Assembly: GCF_025200715.1 (NCBI RefSeq)
Contig: NZ_CP104143.1
Coordinates: forward strand, 1,488,001-1,552,000
Direction of reading: 5' to 3'
DNA: 64,000 bases
Source of the DNA: Rhizobium sullae
GTDB taxonomy: Bacteria > Pseudomonadota > Alphaproteobacteria > Rhizobiales > Rhizobiaceae
Shown: positions 7,872 through 17,409 of the stretch, in pieces
How positions within the stretch are numbered: the first letter of the stretch is position 1
Layout: each line of letters starts with the position of its first letter
The notes under the pieces: model-generated
What the model saw: the letters and a program-made list of their open reading frames with translations, nothing else
What the model was told of the DNA's origin: nothing
Database searches by the model: none
Made by a program: the position numbers and the translations under genes

Positions 7872-10800
7872 TTAGCTCAAACGCCCTGCGGCGTGGGCCA
7901 GCATCGTGTAGACCTTGCCGGTGTCCGATGTCAGGTAGGACTGCGTGATCGTCTGATCGCGGTCAGAGCGGGCGACGTCGGCAAGCAGCTTCTCGAAATC
8001 GGCGATGTAGCGGTCGACGGCGGTGCGGAATTCCGGTTCGCGGTCGTATTTGCGCTTGATCTCGTCGAAGGTCTGCTGGCCCTTCAGCGTGTAGAGGCGG
8101 CGGGTGAAGACGTCGCGCTCACCGCGCTGGTAACGGCGCCACAGATCGACCGAGGCGTCGTGATCGATCGCGCGGGCGATATCGACCGAGAGCGAATTCA
8201 GCGATTCGACGACGTGGCGCGGATTGCGGCTATCGGCGCTGCGCTGTGCTGGCGCAGGCTGGGCGCTCGGGGCTGCCGCGCGTGCGGGAGCTTCCTCGGC
8301 GGCTTCGTCGCGCGACGCACCGCGCAGCAGGTCGCTGATCCAGCCCCCGGTTTCCTGGCGGGCAGGCGTGGCTGGAGCGGGGACGGGGCGCTGCGGCGCT
8401 GCGGCTGCCGGCGGAGTGATCGTGCCGCGAAGCGCAAGGCCGTCTTCAACGACGGGCGGGCGGGCGGGCGCCGGGGCAGGCTGCTGGGCGGCCGCAGCTG
8501 CCGGGCGCGGTGCGGGCTGGGCATGTGCGGCTGCGCGGGCAACCGGCTCGGAGATTTCGAGTTGCTGCGTGGAGCGGCCGACGATCTGCGAAATGTCCTG
8601 CAGCGCCTTGATTTGTTCGGCAACGGCGCGGCGCATCGCGGCCGCACTTTCCTTGGCTTCTTCCGGAAGGTCGAATGCGCCGCGCTTCAATTCGCTGCGC
8701 GTCATGTCGAGTTCCTTGCGAATATCGCCTGCCGAGCGGCGGATTTCGTCGGTAGCGCCGGAGAACCGGGCGACCGCTTCCTCGACGGCTTCGCGAAGCG
8801 ATTCCCGCAGCTGCTGGGCAGCGCCGTCCGAAGCACGGCCGGCCTCGCCGAGCATGCGCTCGACATCCGAAAGCGACGCCGTCAGCCCACCGCGAAGGCG
8901 GTTCGACAGATCGTTCGCGCGGCGTTCGGCATTGCCGAAGGTGCCGTCGATCGTTGCGTTCGCTTCTTCGCCGGCCTTGACGATCGAGTTGCGCATCGCC
9001 TCGGCGGCTTCCTCGGTACGCTTCTCGGTTTCCGAGAGCACGCGGCCGATATCGGCGAAGGAGGACTGTACGCCCTGGCGCAGATTGCCGGTGACCTGGT
9101 TGGAGCGCTGTTCGGCGCGCTCGAAGGCGTTCTCGACCATGCTGGAAAGCGCGCGCATCGTCGTTTCGATCTCTTCGGAACGCTGGACGAGGCCGACGGA
9201 GAGGTTCTGAAGAGCGCCTTCACGTTCCTCGAGCGTCGACACGAGGTTCGACTGTGCAGCCGCAAGCAGGTTCGATGCCTGGCTTAGAACCTTCGAGTGC
9301 TCGTCGAAGCGGCCGATGATGCCGCCGACCTGCGCCAGCGTCTGGCCGGAGATATCGGAGAGGCGATCGACCTTGCCTTCGAGCAGGCGGGTCGAGGCCG
9401 ACACCATTTCCGCCGCCTTGGAGGCCGAGTCGGTGAAGCGCGAGGTGGTCTCGCCGAGGCGGCCATCGACGTCCGTCAGATTTTCCGCCGCACGGCTCAT
9501 CATCGTCGCCATCGAGGCGCTGTTTTCGGACAGGCGCTCGATCAGCGCGTTGACGTTGCCAAGCAGGCTCGTTTCGATCGTGTTGACCGCGGTGGCGGCG
9601 CTCTCTGTGCGGGCCGCGATCGCATTGGCCAGCGCCGCGTTTTCGGCGCGAAGGCGGTCGGCACTCTGCTCGGCGGCGGCGGCGATGCGGGCCGCAGCCT
9701 CCTTGCCGGTTTCCGCATAGCGCTCGATCATCGGGCGTGCGGTTTCATCGATCAGCCGCGACAGCTCGGAAGAACGACCGGCGAGCATGGAATTGAGCTC
9801 GCGGGTGCGTTCGTCGAGCGTCGAGCGGATTGTGTGCCCCCGGGCCTCGAGCGCTTTTTCGACATCCGTCAAGGTCGCATCGATTTCACGGGCCTGATCT
9901 GTCAGGCCTGAGCGGATCGCGCTGCTGCGGGCTTCGAGAGCCTTGTCGACGTCCGACATTGTGGCGGCAATGCCTTCGCTGGCGCTGGCGATTGTCGAGC
10001 GGATTGTGTTACCCCGGGCCTCGAGCGCTTTTTCGACATCCGTCAAGGTCGCATCGATTTCACGGGCCTGGTCTGTCAGGCCTGAGCGGATCGCGTCGCC
10101 GCGGGCTTCGAGAGCCTTGTCGACGTCCGACATTGTGGCGGCAATGCCTTCGCTGGCGCTGGCGATTGTCGAGCGGATCGCGTCGCCGCGGCTTTCCAGC
10201 GAGGACTGGGCCTCGGAGAGGGCCTGCGAAATGGCATTGACCTGGCCGCTGACGAGCGTTTCGGCCTCGGCGACCTTGTTAACGATCGCATTGCCGGCTT
10301 CGGAGAAGGTCTGGGCGACGGCGGCGGCCTGGCTCGCAAGACGGTTCTGCGCCTCGGACACGCGGCCGACGATCTGTTCGGAGCGCTCGTCCATGGCACG
10401 TGCGAACTCGCTGCTCTTCTGGTCGAGACCTTCGGTGAACTGCTGGCCGGTGCGGGCCATCAGTTCGGCCGTGCGCGCAGCTTCGGCATCCATGCCCTGG
10501 GCGGCATCGGCAACGGCGCTGCGCAGCGTCGAGGCGAGACCGGCTGCCTTGCCTTCGATCGTCTGGTTGACGGCATTGAGGCCAAGCGTGAGCGCCCGGT
10601 CCATGGTGGATAGGCGTTCGTCGATATGTTCGCTGCCGCGGTGCATCGCCTGTGCAAGGTTCGCTGTGCGGTCGTCGATGGACGTTGCAAGATTTGCGGC
10701 ACGGTCGTCCACGACTGCGGCAAGCACGCTCGCTCGCTCGTCCACCACAGAGGTGAGGGCTGTCGCCCGCTCATCAATGGCGGAGGCAAGGCTTGCCGTG

Positions 10801-13800
10801 CGCTCATCGATGGCGCTGGAAAGCGTGTCGCTTGTGCTTTCCAGGACGGTCGTAACGCGTAGGGCGGCATCGTCGCCGAGTTCGCGCAGTTGCGAAATGC
10901 TGTCGTTAAGTGTTTCCGCAAGGCGGCTGCCTGCGGCATCCACCTGCGTTGCGACACCGCCGACGCCGTCGCGGATCCGGTTTTCGAGAGCAGCAAGGCC
11001 TGCTTCGACGCGTGAACCGGTTTCGGCAAACCGGCCGGTCATGCCGTCGATCGACTGATCGAGGTGCGTGGAAAAGGTTTCTGCCGAACGTGAGATTTCG
11101 CTTGCTGCATCTTGGAAGCGGCCGGCGATCTGGCCGGCGCCCTCGCGCAGACGCTCTTCGAGCGACTTGGCGCTGTTGTCGATCGTCTGGCGAATGGAGG
11201 CTTCGTGATCTTCCAGCGACATTTCGAGCATGCTGGCGCTTGCGGCGACCGAAGCGCCGATGGTCGTCGCCTGCTCCGACAGCGTGTCGCTGAGCTGCGC
11301 ATGCGCGTTGCTGAGCGAAAGGCTGATCGCGTTCGCACGGTCGTCCAGCGTTGCGCGGATGCGGTCATGGGCCGAGGCGAGGCCGCCGTCGATGCGCGCG
11401 GTTGCTTCGCTTGTGAGCGCTTCCATGCGTGCGGCTGCTTCGCCCGTCAGTGTCTCGAGGCGATTGTTGCTGCTGGAGAGCGTCGAGGAGAGCGCTGCGG
11501 CGTGTTCGTCGAGCGATAGTTCGAGCCGTTCCTGGTTGTCGGTATAAGCGCTGCGGATCGCCTCAGCCTTGTCGGCGAAGGCGCCGGCAACCCGGGCCTC
11601 AGCACCCGCAACGGTGTCGAGGAGCGCGTTGGTGCGGGCCTCGAGCGCGCTGTCGAAGCGACTCTGGCTGTCGTCAAGCGAGATGGCGAGCGCCATCGTC
11701 TTTTCGTCTAGGGCATCGGCGATGCGGTCGTGATTGCTGGAGAGCGCGCTGACGAGCGCGCTGCTGCGTTCCGCCATGACGTCGTCGATGCGTTCATGGG
11801 CGGAATCCAGGGCCTGCGTGATCGCGTCGGCGCGCTGGGAGATGACGTTGTTTAGCTCGTCGGCGCGGCCGAAGGCGGAGGTGATCTGCTCGGTGCCGGC
11901 GGAGACGGCTGCGGTGAGGTCGGACGTGGTCGACAGCAGGGTCTCGCGGAATTCCGTCGAACGCGCCGCCAGGTTGTTGTGAAGTTCGGAGGTGCCGGTT
12001 GCGAGCGCCAGCGAAATTTCACCGGTGGCGTTCTGCAAGGCCGATGCCAATTCGCTGGTACGGCCCGAAAGATTCGCCTGCAGCTCAGAAGTGCCGGACG
12101 TGAGAGCCTCGGAGAGCTCGCCCTTGGCATTTTTCAGCGCCGAGGTCAGCTTACCGGTATGGCTCGAAAGGTTCTCCCGCAGATCGGTGGTGCCAGACGC
12201 CAGGGTCTCAGAAATTTCATCCTTTGCGCTCTGCAGTGCGAAGGTGAGCTCGCTCGTGCGGCCTGAAAGGCTGCCATGCAGTTCGGAAACGCCCGAAGCG
12301 AGCACCTGAGAAATCTCGCCGCTTGCAGACTGCAAGGCGGAGGTGATCTCGCTCGCGCGGCCCGACAGGCTGCCGTGCAGCTCGGAGACGCCCGAAGCGA
12401 GCGCCTCAGAAATCTCGCCGCTCGCAGACTGCAGCGCAGAGGTGATCTCGTTGGTGCGGACCGACAGGGCGCTGGAGATTTCGTCGACCTTGCTGCCGAG
12501 AGAGCTTTCGAGAACCTCCTGACCGGTGCTGAGCGCAGTCGCCAGCGCGAAAGACTGGTCGGTCATCGAGGCGCCAAGGCGCTCGATGCTGGAATTGAGG
12601 ATGCCGTCGATTGATTCCGAGCCGCCGGCCAGCGTCTCGTTGATGCGCGCGAGGCTTTCCATCAGCTTGGTGTCGAGCGAACCGGCGCGCTTGTCGAAGG
12701 CATTCGCGAATTCCGCCACGCGTTCGTCGAATGCGGTGGACATCTGGGCGACCGTTGCCTGCAGGCGCTCGTCGAAGAAGCCGGAGCGCAGGTCAAGGTC
12801 CATGATGGCGTCGTCGGCGCTGGACTGCAGGCTCTGACGGAAGCTTGCGCTCTTCTCGTCGAGCGACGCATTGAGCTTGGAAAGCACGTCGTCGAGCGTG
12901 CCGGTGATTTCGCGTTCGCCGCCGGTCAGGCTTTCGTTGATTTCGCGAGTGCGGGCGATCAGGATTTCGTTCAGCTGGCGGGCGCGGTCGTTCAGCGCCG
13001 CATTCAGCTTCTCTGCGCTGCTGTCCATCGTGGAGGCGCGCGTTTCGAACTGGCTGAGCAGTTGCTCGCCGCGATCGTTGAGGTTGGAGGTGAGCGATTC
13101 CAGACGCGTGTCGAATTCGTGCGCCAGCGCAAAACCGGAGGAGGTCAGCGTCTGCAGCAGCGAGTCGGTCTTGGCGGCAAGAAGCGAACCGAGCGACTGG
13201 ATCGCGGTTTCCGACTTTTCCGTCAGCGTTGCGGCGCGGGTGTCGATCATCGATGCGAAGGCTTCGCCGGACGTTGCAAGGCGCACGGCGATCTCTTCCG
13301 TCGCAAGCGAGAGGTCTTCCTTCAACTGGTCGTGGACGCCGACGATCGAGCTGCGGATCCGCTCGGCATGATTGACGATCGCTTCGCGCTCTGAACCGAG
13401 CTCATGAACCAGGCCGCGCACGCGCAGTTCGTTATCGGCGTAGCTGCGCTCAAGCGCGTTGACTTCGGAGTGAACCAGCGTTTCGAGCTCGGAAGCGCGC
13501 GCGATCGTTCGCTCGATGCCTTCGTTCATGGCCGAGACCTCGCGGCGAACGGCTTGGCCGACGGTCATGATGCGTTCGGACGCGATCGTTTCCGGCTCGG
13601 CGAGACGCAGCGCCACTTCCGCCATCGAGCGGGCGGCATTGCGCATGTCCTGAGCACGCGAGATCATGATCCCAAACGCGTAGAACAGAAGGACCGGCAC
13701 GATGACGCCGATGATGCCGGCAATGACGCCAGGGAGGGCCACGAGATCGGCGACGGAGCGGATCTGCCAAATCTGCGGCGAATAAAGCAGGGCCATCAGG

Positions 13801-14177
13801 CCGGCGCCGCCGACGATCCACAGCAGCGAGAAGAGCGTGGCGTTACGAACGGCCGAACGCGTCGAGCCGCCGTCCAGCGATTTCAGAATGGAGGCCGCCG
13901 TCATGCGATTGGCGTCGTTCGCCGCGGCCAGGGCCGGGGAACGGGGCGTCTGCTGCTCGGCCGCTCTGGGGCCGCGGCCGCCACGGCGTTGGCTCTCGTC
14001 CTGGTCCTGGTGATTGCTGCGGGCAGATGGCGTGTCGGACACTTTGGCCTCCGGGGCGTCGGGCGTTTTAGCGCCACGAGACGGCGCCTTCTGCTGGCTG
14101 AAGTCGATCTGGAGAGCTTCGTCTAATGCTTGGAACGCCTTGTCCTCGATCGACTCGCTGTACTTGTTGTTCGCCAT
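7872..14177 (-). CDS. gpr: GROWTH POLE RING (GPR)-type giant coiled-coil membrane protein
   Basis: A 2,101-residue protein. Residues 1-110 are polar. Two membrane helices follow at ~113-132 and ~149-171, then some 1,600 residues of almost uninterrupted amphipathic helix rich in A, S, E and R. After ~1,850 comes an Ala/Pro-rich linker and a compact last ~120 residues (RHVVESLNSLSVDIARAIDHD onward). Size and plan match GPR of Agrobacterium tumefaciens (~2,115 residues, apolipoprotein-like repeats), which forms a ring at the growing pole and is needed for polar growth. Short repeats are visible: 33-residue units (about residues 560-740) and a 58-residue duplication (1337-1452). Older annotations call such proteins kinesin-like, which the sequence does not support. 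The function is inferred by family and size. Confidence 0.88.
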   Translation of the reverse strand: MANNKYSESIEDKAFQALDEALQIDFSQQKAPSRGAKTPDAPEAKVSDTPSARSNHQDQDESQRRGGRGPRAAEQQTPRSPALAAANDANRMTAASILKSLDGGSTRSAVRNATLFSLLWIVGGAGLMALLYSPQIWQIRSVADLVALPGVIAGIIGVIVPVLLFYAFGIMISRAQDMRNAARSMAEVALRLAEPETIASERIMTVGQAVRREVSAMNEGIERTIARASELETLVHSEVNALERSYADNELRVRGLVHELGSEREAIVNHAERIRSSIVGVHDQLKEDLSLATEEIAVRLATSGEAFASMIDTRAATLTEKSETAIQSLGSLLAAKTDSLLQTLTSSGFALAHEFDTRLESLTSNLNDRGEQLLSQFETRASTMDSSAEKLNAALNDRARQLNEILIARTREINESLTGGEREITGTLDDVLSKLNASLDEKSASFRQSLQSSADDAIMDLDLRSGFFDERLQATVAQMSTAFDERVAEFANAFDKRAGSLDTKLMESLARINETLAGGSESIDGILNSSIERLGASMTDQSFALATALSTGQEVLESSLGSKVDEISSALSVRTNEITSALQSASGEISEALASGVSELHGSLSGRASEITSALQSASGEISQVLASGVSELHGSLSGRTSELTFALQSAKDEISETLASGTTDLRENLSSHTGKLTSALKNAKGELSEALTSGTSELQANLSGRTSELASALQNATGEISLALATGTSELHNNLAARSTEFRETLLSTTSDLTAAVSAGTEQITSAFGRADELNNVISQRADAITQALDSAHERIDDVMAERSSALVSALSSNHDRIADALDEKTMALAISLDDSQSRFDSALEARTNALLDTVAGAEARVAGAFADKAEAIRSAYTDNQERLELSLDEHAAALSSTLSSSNNRLETLTGEAAARMEALTSEATARIDGGLASAHDRIRATLDDRANAISLSLSNAHAQLSDTLSEQATTIGASVAASASMLEMSLEDHEASIRQTIDNSAKSLEERLREGAGQIAGRFQDAASEISRSAETFSTHLDQSIDGMTGRFAETGSRVEAGLAALENRIRDGVGGVATQVDAAGSRLAETLNDSISQLRELGDDAALRVTTVLESTSDTLSSAIDERTASLASAIDERATALTSVVDERASVLAAVVDDRAANLATSIDDRTANLAQAMHRGSEHIDERLSTMDRALTLGLNAVNQTIEGKAAGLASTLRSAVADAAQGMDAEAARTAELMARTGQQFTEGLDQKSSEFARAMDERSEQIVGRVSEAQNRLASQAAAVAQTFSEAGNAIVNKVAEAETLVSGQVNAISQALSEAQSSLESRGDAIRSTIASASEGIAATMSDVDKALEARGDAIRSGLTDQAREIDATLTDVEKALEARGNTIRSTIASASEGIAATMSDVDKALEARSSAIRSGLTDQAREIDATLTDVEKALEARGHTIRSTLDERTRELNSMLAGRSSELSRLIDETARPMIERYAETGKEAAARIAAAAEQSADRLRAENAALANAIAARTESAATAVNTIETSLLGNVNALIERLSENSASMATMMSRAAENLTDVDGRLGETTSRFTDSASKAAEMVSASTRLLEGKVDRLSDISGQTLAQVGGIIGRFDEHSKVLSQASNLLAAAQSNLVSTLEEREGALQNLSVGLVQRSEEIETTMRALSSMVENAFERAEQRSNQVTGNLRQGVQSSFADIGRVLSETEKRTEEAAEAMRNSIVKAGEEANATIDGTFGNAERRANDLSNRLRGGLTASLSDVERMLGEAGRASDGAAQQLRESLREAVEEAVARFSGATDEIRRSAGDIRKELDMTRSELKRGAFDLPEEAKESAAAMRRAVAEQIKALQDISQIVGRSTQQLEISEPVARAAAHAQPAPRPAAAAAQQPAPAPARPPVVEDGLALRGTITPPAAAAPQRPVPAPATPARQETGGWISDLLRGASRDEAAEEAPARAAAPSAQPAPAQRSADSRNPRHVVESLNSLSVDIARAIDHDASVDLWRRYQRGERDVFTRRLYTLKGQQTFDEIKRKYDREPEFRTAVDRYIADFEKLLADVARSDRDQTITQSYLTSDTGKVYTMLAHAAGRLS
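9821..10168 (-). repeat. Two tandem 174-bp units inside the GPR-type gene
   Basis: Units 9821-9994 and 9995-10168 differ at about six positions by eye, so they are ~97% identical and in frame (58 codons each). Each unit is itself two 29-residue helical repeats of the form ARGxxIRS...DVxKALE. The near identity, against much greater divergence of the other repeats in the gene, points to a recent duplication or gene conversion. Confidence 0.88.
12160..12470 (-). repeat. 33-codon repeats inside the GPR-type gene
   Basis: Successive 99-bp units encode variants of SELTSALQSASGEISEALAS..., seen clearly by comparing 12268 onward with 12367 onward. Thirty-three residues equals three 11-residue turns, as in apolipoprotein-like amphipathic helices. 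More diverged copies extend to about 12000. Confidence 0.75.
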
Positions 14178-14642
14178 TCGGTTACGCCTCGTTACATCCC
14201 AGCCGGTTCAGCCGCATTTTCCCAGACAACGCCGCGTCCAGGTTTTCAACCTTTGCCTCTGAGCTTCCCATCCAAGCCGGCGGACGGATAAGCATGTCAT
14301 TTCAGAGTAGATAGCCGCTTTTTCAAACAGACGGTATCAAAACATTACCACTATCCACTTGGCCCGCAAAGGCGCGTACCATAAACCAACTCTACTAGTA
14401 TCGTAGTGACACATCCGGGCTTCAGAGACAATTAATGAAGCCTTGCTAATCACCGTCCATTAATCTGTTGTTAACATAATTTAACGCGGACGGATGTCGA
14501 AAAACCAACAATTTAAGGGCGTTTAGCGGCTGTTAACCATAGCGCGAGAATTCCGCCCTCAATGTGCCAGAATTTAACGCGATCGCCACTCTCCAACCGC
14601 AGTGTGAATCCAACTGCGGGGTAAAGACGGGAGTATTGGCAC
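14178..14642. promoter_or_regulatory. AT-rich divergent promoter region of GPR-type gene and hpt
   Basis: 465 bp with no gene, much richer in A+T than its flanks. It carries many TTAA words between 14430 and 14580, one perfect CtrA-type site (listed separately) and a GANTC methylation word at 14606-14610. Both flanking genes must be transcribed from here. Confidence 0.6.
14460..14475. promoter_or_regulatory. CtrA-type binding site TTAA-N7-TTAAC
   Basis: TTAA at 14460-14463, seven bases, then TTAAC at 14471-14475 exactly match the full CtrA consensus of alphaproteobacteria. It is ~283 bp upstream of the GPR-type start and ~168 bp upstream of the hpt start. Which gene it serves is unknown. AT-rich DNA can produce such a match by chance. 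Confidence 0.5.
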
Positions 14643-15011
14643 ATGGCAGCAGTCAGTATCGCATTCGAGGCGCCGGATAATTCCAAGGGGCCATGCCCCT
14701 CGAAGGCTCGTCCGATCGACCTTGTTCATCTGGCAAAGCAGACAATGGGCGACAAGGCGCTGGAAGTCGAGGTGCTGCAGATCTTCGCGCGCCAGGCACG
14801 CGGCTGCCTGAACGAAATTTCATCAGGCGACGCAAAGAGAATCCAAGCCGCGGCCCACAGGCTTAAGGGGGCGGCGAGCGCCGTCGGGGCTTTCGGCGTA
14901 TTCGAAGCAGCAGAGGCGATCGAGAACAATTGCAGCGATGCGGCGAACATGGCCGCCGTCGGGGCCGCCGTCGTCGAGGCCGAGAATTTCATTCTCAAGC
15001 TCAGCCGCTAG
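14643..15011 (+). CDS. Hpt domain phosphotransfer protein
   Basis: A 122-residue single-domain histidine phosphotransfer protein. The helical bundle carries AHRLKGAASAVGA with the phospho-accepting His at 72 and the glycine that packs beside it. Such proteins shuttle phosphate between a hybrid kinase and a response regulator. No kinase or regulator is adjacent, so it is an orphan whose partners are unknown. The ATG at 14643 follows GGGAG at a suitable distance. It is divergent from the GPR-type gene and shares its upstream region. Confidence 0.85.
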   Translation: MAAVSIAFEAPDNSKGPCPSKARPIDLVHLAKQTMGDKALEVEVLQIFARQARGCLNEISSGDAKRIQAAAHRLKGAASAVGAFGVFEAAEAIENNCSDAANMAAVGAAVVEAENFILKLSR

Positions 15012-15035
15012 AGCTGGGCATTTTAAGCCGCTCGG

Positions 15036-15069
15036 CCCGCTGCTCCATTCAGGAACAGCGGGTCTTTTT
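15036..15069 (+). terminator. Intrinsic terminator after hpt
   Basis: CCCGCTG ... CAGCGGG stem followed by TCTTTTT, 25 bp after the hpt stop. Confidence 0.8.
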
Positions 15070-15211
15070 GTGGCCAGCGGTATGACGCAAACGGAAAAGC
15101 CTGTCGCTTTTAAATATGGAATGAAACCGTGAAGGCGGTCGATGTTGACTGCTCATCAGATTTGTTGGAAGACAAATTCTGATCCTCCCTCTATGATTAC
15201 CGGAAAATATC

Positions 15212-15532
15212 ATGCCCAAACTGACTATTGTTGCCTTCGACGGCACGCGCTTCGATCTGGATGTCGACCAGGGGTCGACGGTGATGGAGAATGCCGTGCG
15301 CAACTCGGTGCCGGGTATCGAAGCAGAGTGCGGCGGCGCATGCGCATGTGCGACCTGTCACGTCTATGTCGACGATGAATGGACGGAGCGTGTCGGCCCG
15401 CCGGAAGCGATGGAGGAAGACATGCTCGACTTCGCCTTCGATGTTCGCCCGACTTCGCGGCTTTCCTGTCAGATCAGAATGAAGGCGGTGCTGGACGGAC
15501 TCATCGTACATGTGCCCGAGCGGCAGGCCTGA
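15212..15532 (+). CDS. 2Fe-2S ferredoxin, adrenodoxin type
   Basis: A 106-residue ferredoxin. The four cluster ligands are C40, C46, C49 (C-x5-C-x2-C in [11 protein letters not shown]) and C86 (RLSCQI), with an extra cysteine at C44. This is the vertebrate-adrenodoxin/Isc-ferredoxin subtype, which passes single electrons to cytochrome P450s or to iron-sulfur assembly. No P450 or isc genes are adjacent, so the partner is unknown. It stands alone, with the hpt terminator upstream. Confidence 0.92.
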   Translation: MPKLTIVAFDGTRFDLDVDQGSTVMENAVRNSVPGIEAECGGACACATCHVYVDDEWTERVGPPEAMEEDMLDFAFDVRPTSRLSCQIRMKAVLDGLIVHVPERQA

Positions 15533-15539
15533 TCCGTGC

Positions 15540-15574
15540 AAAAAAAGCCTCGCGCGCCGGATGACGTGCGAGGC
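15540..15574 (-). terminator. Intrinsic terminator on minus strand
   Basis: On the minus strand GCCTCGC ... GCGAGGC is followed by seven Ts (A-tract 15540-15546 on plus). It suits the DUF922 gene, whose stop is ~240 bp upstream, and the hairpin also sits directly after the ferredoxin stop. Confidence 0.6.
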
Positions 15575-15815
15575 AAGGCGGGCGCATAACCATCGGGCGA
15601 GGGAGGACCGCCCGCGGCTTAGAACGCGCCAGGAGAACCCAGCGACAGAAGATCAGGTCAATCCCACCTGAACTTCCGAATGTGTTCATATTAGCGCGTG
15701 CGGGTTGAGTCGCATATCGCTAATTTTCATCATTAACAGGCTGGTGAGGAGGAAAGCTTCGCACAAGTTTCGTTGCCCAGCTAACGATCTTGCATGTTTC
15801 CTTTCAGAAATTGGG

Positions 15816-16442
15816 CTATCTTTCGCCACCGGATGAACTGATTCGCTTGTTGAGCAAGCGCATCATCCGGTTCTGGAAGTTGACGGCCTCGACGCGGTCG
15901 AAACGCGCCTGCAACCTGTCGTGTTCTTCTATTCCCCGGTTCGATTCTTCCGTGACAAGCTCCTGCATTGCTTCGCAGGTGCGCTGAGCCGGCAGCGCGA
16001 GGATGTTCCGTTCCATGACGCGCGCCTGTGTGCGGGCGATTTCCGCATGCCGCTCCTCATGTCTCTTGATGTCGCTCGAGAGCGTATCCCAGATCATCGA
16101 CAGCTGCTTGCTTGCGCCGTTGCGGTTTCGCCAGCGCGGCAGGATGATCTGCGTGTGAACGGTTACTTTCGCGCTGGTGACGCGGCAGCGGCCCTTCTTC
16201 TGCAGGTAGGTCGCCTCGCCGCCGAAGCGGATTTTCGTCGCGCCGGGGTGGCGCGCGGACGAGCCGCTCGCCGTCGGCCCGCGGCGGCTCAGCTCCTCGT
16301 CGAGCTCGCCGGCGCTCTTTCCGCGGATGTCGAAATAGGAGTAACTCTTGGTCGCAACGACTTGAGCCGAGGCGGGAATGCAGAGGGCAACAGTCATGGA
16401 AAAAGCGAGGACGAAACGCATATAACGCGATGCGGAAGGCAT
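15816..16442 (-). CDS. Secreted DUF922-type Zn-protease-like protein
   Basis: About 208 residues from the ATG at 16442. Another ATG at 16421 is possible, and neither has a strong ribosome site. A signal peptide (MRFVLAFSMTVALCIPASAQ) predicts export. The mature part carries KRHEERHAEIA, an HExxH zinc-metallopeptidase motif (H128, E129, H132 from the first ATG) typical of DUF922 proteins, which are predicted secreted proteases. A cysteine pair (one in GRCRV, one in QRTCEAM) may form a disulfide. The substrate is unknown. It is divergent from folP. Confidence 0.75.
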   Translation of the reverse strand: MPSASRYMRFVLAFSMTVALCIPASAQVVATKSYSYFDIRGKSAGELDEELSRRGPTASGSSARHPGATKIRFGGEATYLQKKGRCRVTSAKVTVHTQIILPRWRNRNGASKQLSMIWDTLSSDIKRHEERHAEIARTQARVMERNILALPAQRTCEAMQELVTEESNRGIEEHDRLQARFDRVEAVNFQNRMMRLLNKRISSSGGER

Positions 16443-16546
16443 TCTTGACGCTACCCGTGTTGAAGTTCGGCGAAGCTTGGGGCATAGCCACCGCGAGCGC
16501 AATACAGGGGCGTCGGCTTTTTTTATAATCAATGGGATAACCCCCG

Positions 16547-17404
16547 ATGCTACAGCTTCAAAGCAGTTTCTGGCGCGTGGCGCACGGCCGCGAGATAGAA
16601 CTCGGGCCGCGCGGCGTAATCATGGCGATCATCAATGTGACGCCGGATTCCTTTTCGGATGGCGGACGCTACGCAAGCGTCGATGCCGCCGTGGAGCACG
16701 CACTTCAATCCGTCAGCGAGGGGGCATCGATCGTCGACATTGGCGGGGAATCGACACGTCCGGGAGCGGCCGAAGTCAGCCCTGCGCAAGAGCAGGCCCG
16801 CGTACTGCCGGTGATCGAGGCGCTGCGTGGCAGGAGCGACGCGCTGATTTCGATCGATACCTACCGGGCGGAGACGGCGCGGCTCGCCGTCGGGGCCGGT
16901 GCGCATATCGTCAACGACGTCTACGGATTGCAGAAGGAGGAGGCGATCGCCAAGGTTTCGGCCGATACCGGCGCCGGGCTCTGTCTCATGCATACGGGTC
17001 GGGGCCGCGAAAAGCTTCCGGACGTGATTGCGGACCAATATCATTTCTTGGTTCGCTCCCTGGAGATCGCGGCGGAAGCAGGTGTCATGCGCGAGCGGAT
17101 CGTGCTCGATCCGGGCTTCGGCTTTGCCAAGGACGCCGACGAGAACCTGGAGCTAATGGCGAGGTTTGCCGAATTGCAGCGTTTCGGATTGCCGCTGCTG
17201 GCTGGCACGTCACGCAAGCGCTTCGTCGGGGCGGTCACGGGGCGGGATGCGGCTGAACGTGATGTTGCGACGGCGGCGAGCAGTGCACTGCTCAGACTGC
17301 AAGGGGCTGCGGTTTTTCGGGTGCACAATGTCGCAATCAACAGGGATGCGCTGGCGATGGCGGATGCTATGCTGGCCGCGCGTCTGGATTTCGAGCGGAG
17401 ATAG
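16547..17404 (+). CDS. folP: Dihydropteroate synthase
   Basis: A 285-residue enzyme that joins p-aminobenzoate to dihydropterin pyrophosphate in folate synthesis and is the sulfonamide target. Signatures are IINVTPDSFSDGG (residues ~28-40), the pterin-binding VDIGGESTRPG, SIDTYR, IVNDVYG, and the C-terminal GTSRKRF loop. It is first of a folP-folB-folK set on one strand. The start at 16547 gives an N-terminus of normal length. Confidence 0.96.
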   Translation: MLQLQSSFWRVAHGREIELGPRGVIMAIINVTPDSFSDGGRYASVDAAVEHALQSVSEGASIVDIGGESTRPGAAEVSPAQEQARVLPVIEALRGRSDALISIDTYRAETARLAVGAGAHIVNDVYGLQKEEAIAKVSADTGAGLCLMHTGRGREKLPDVIADQYHFLVRSLEIAAEAGVMRERIVLDPGFGFAKDADENLELMARFAELQRFGLPLLAGTSRKRFVGAVTGRDAAERDVATAASSALLRLQGAAVFRVHNVAINRDALAMADAMLAARLDFERR

Positions 17405-17409
17405 GGCTG

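Noticed and set aside
9800..12500. CRISPR-like regular repeats
   Set aside because: The repeats are in frame inside a coding sequence, vary in length (33, 29, 58 codons) and have no unique spacers; they encode helical protein repeats.
14471..14485. Second possible CtrA site TTAACATAATTTAAC
   Set aside because: The spacing between TTAA words is six, not seven, so it does not meet the consensus; it may only strengthen the AT-rich context.
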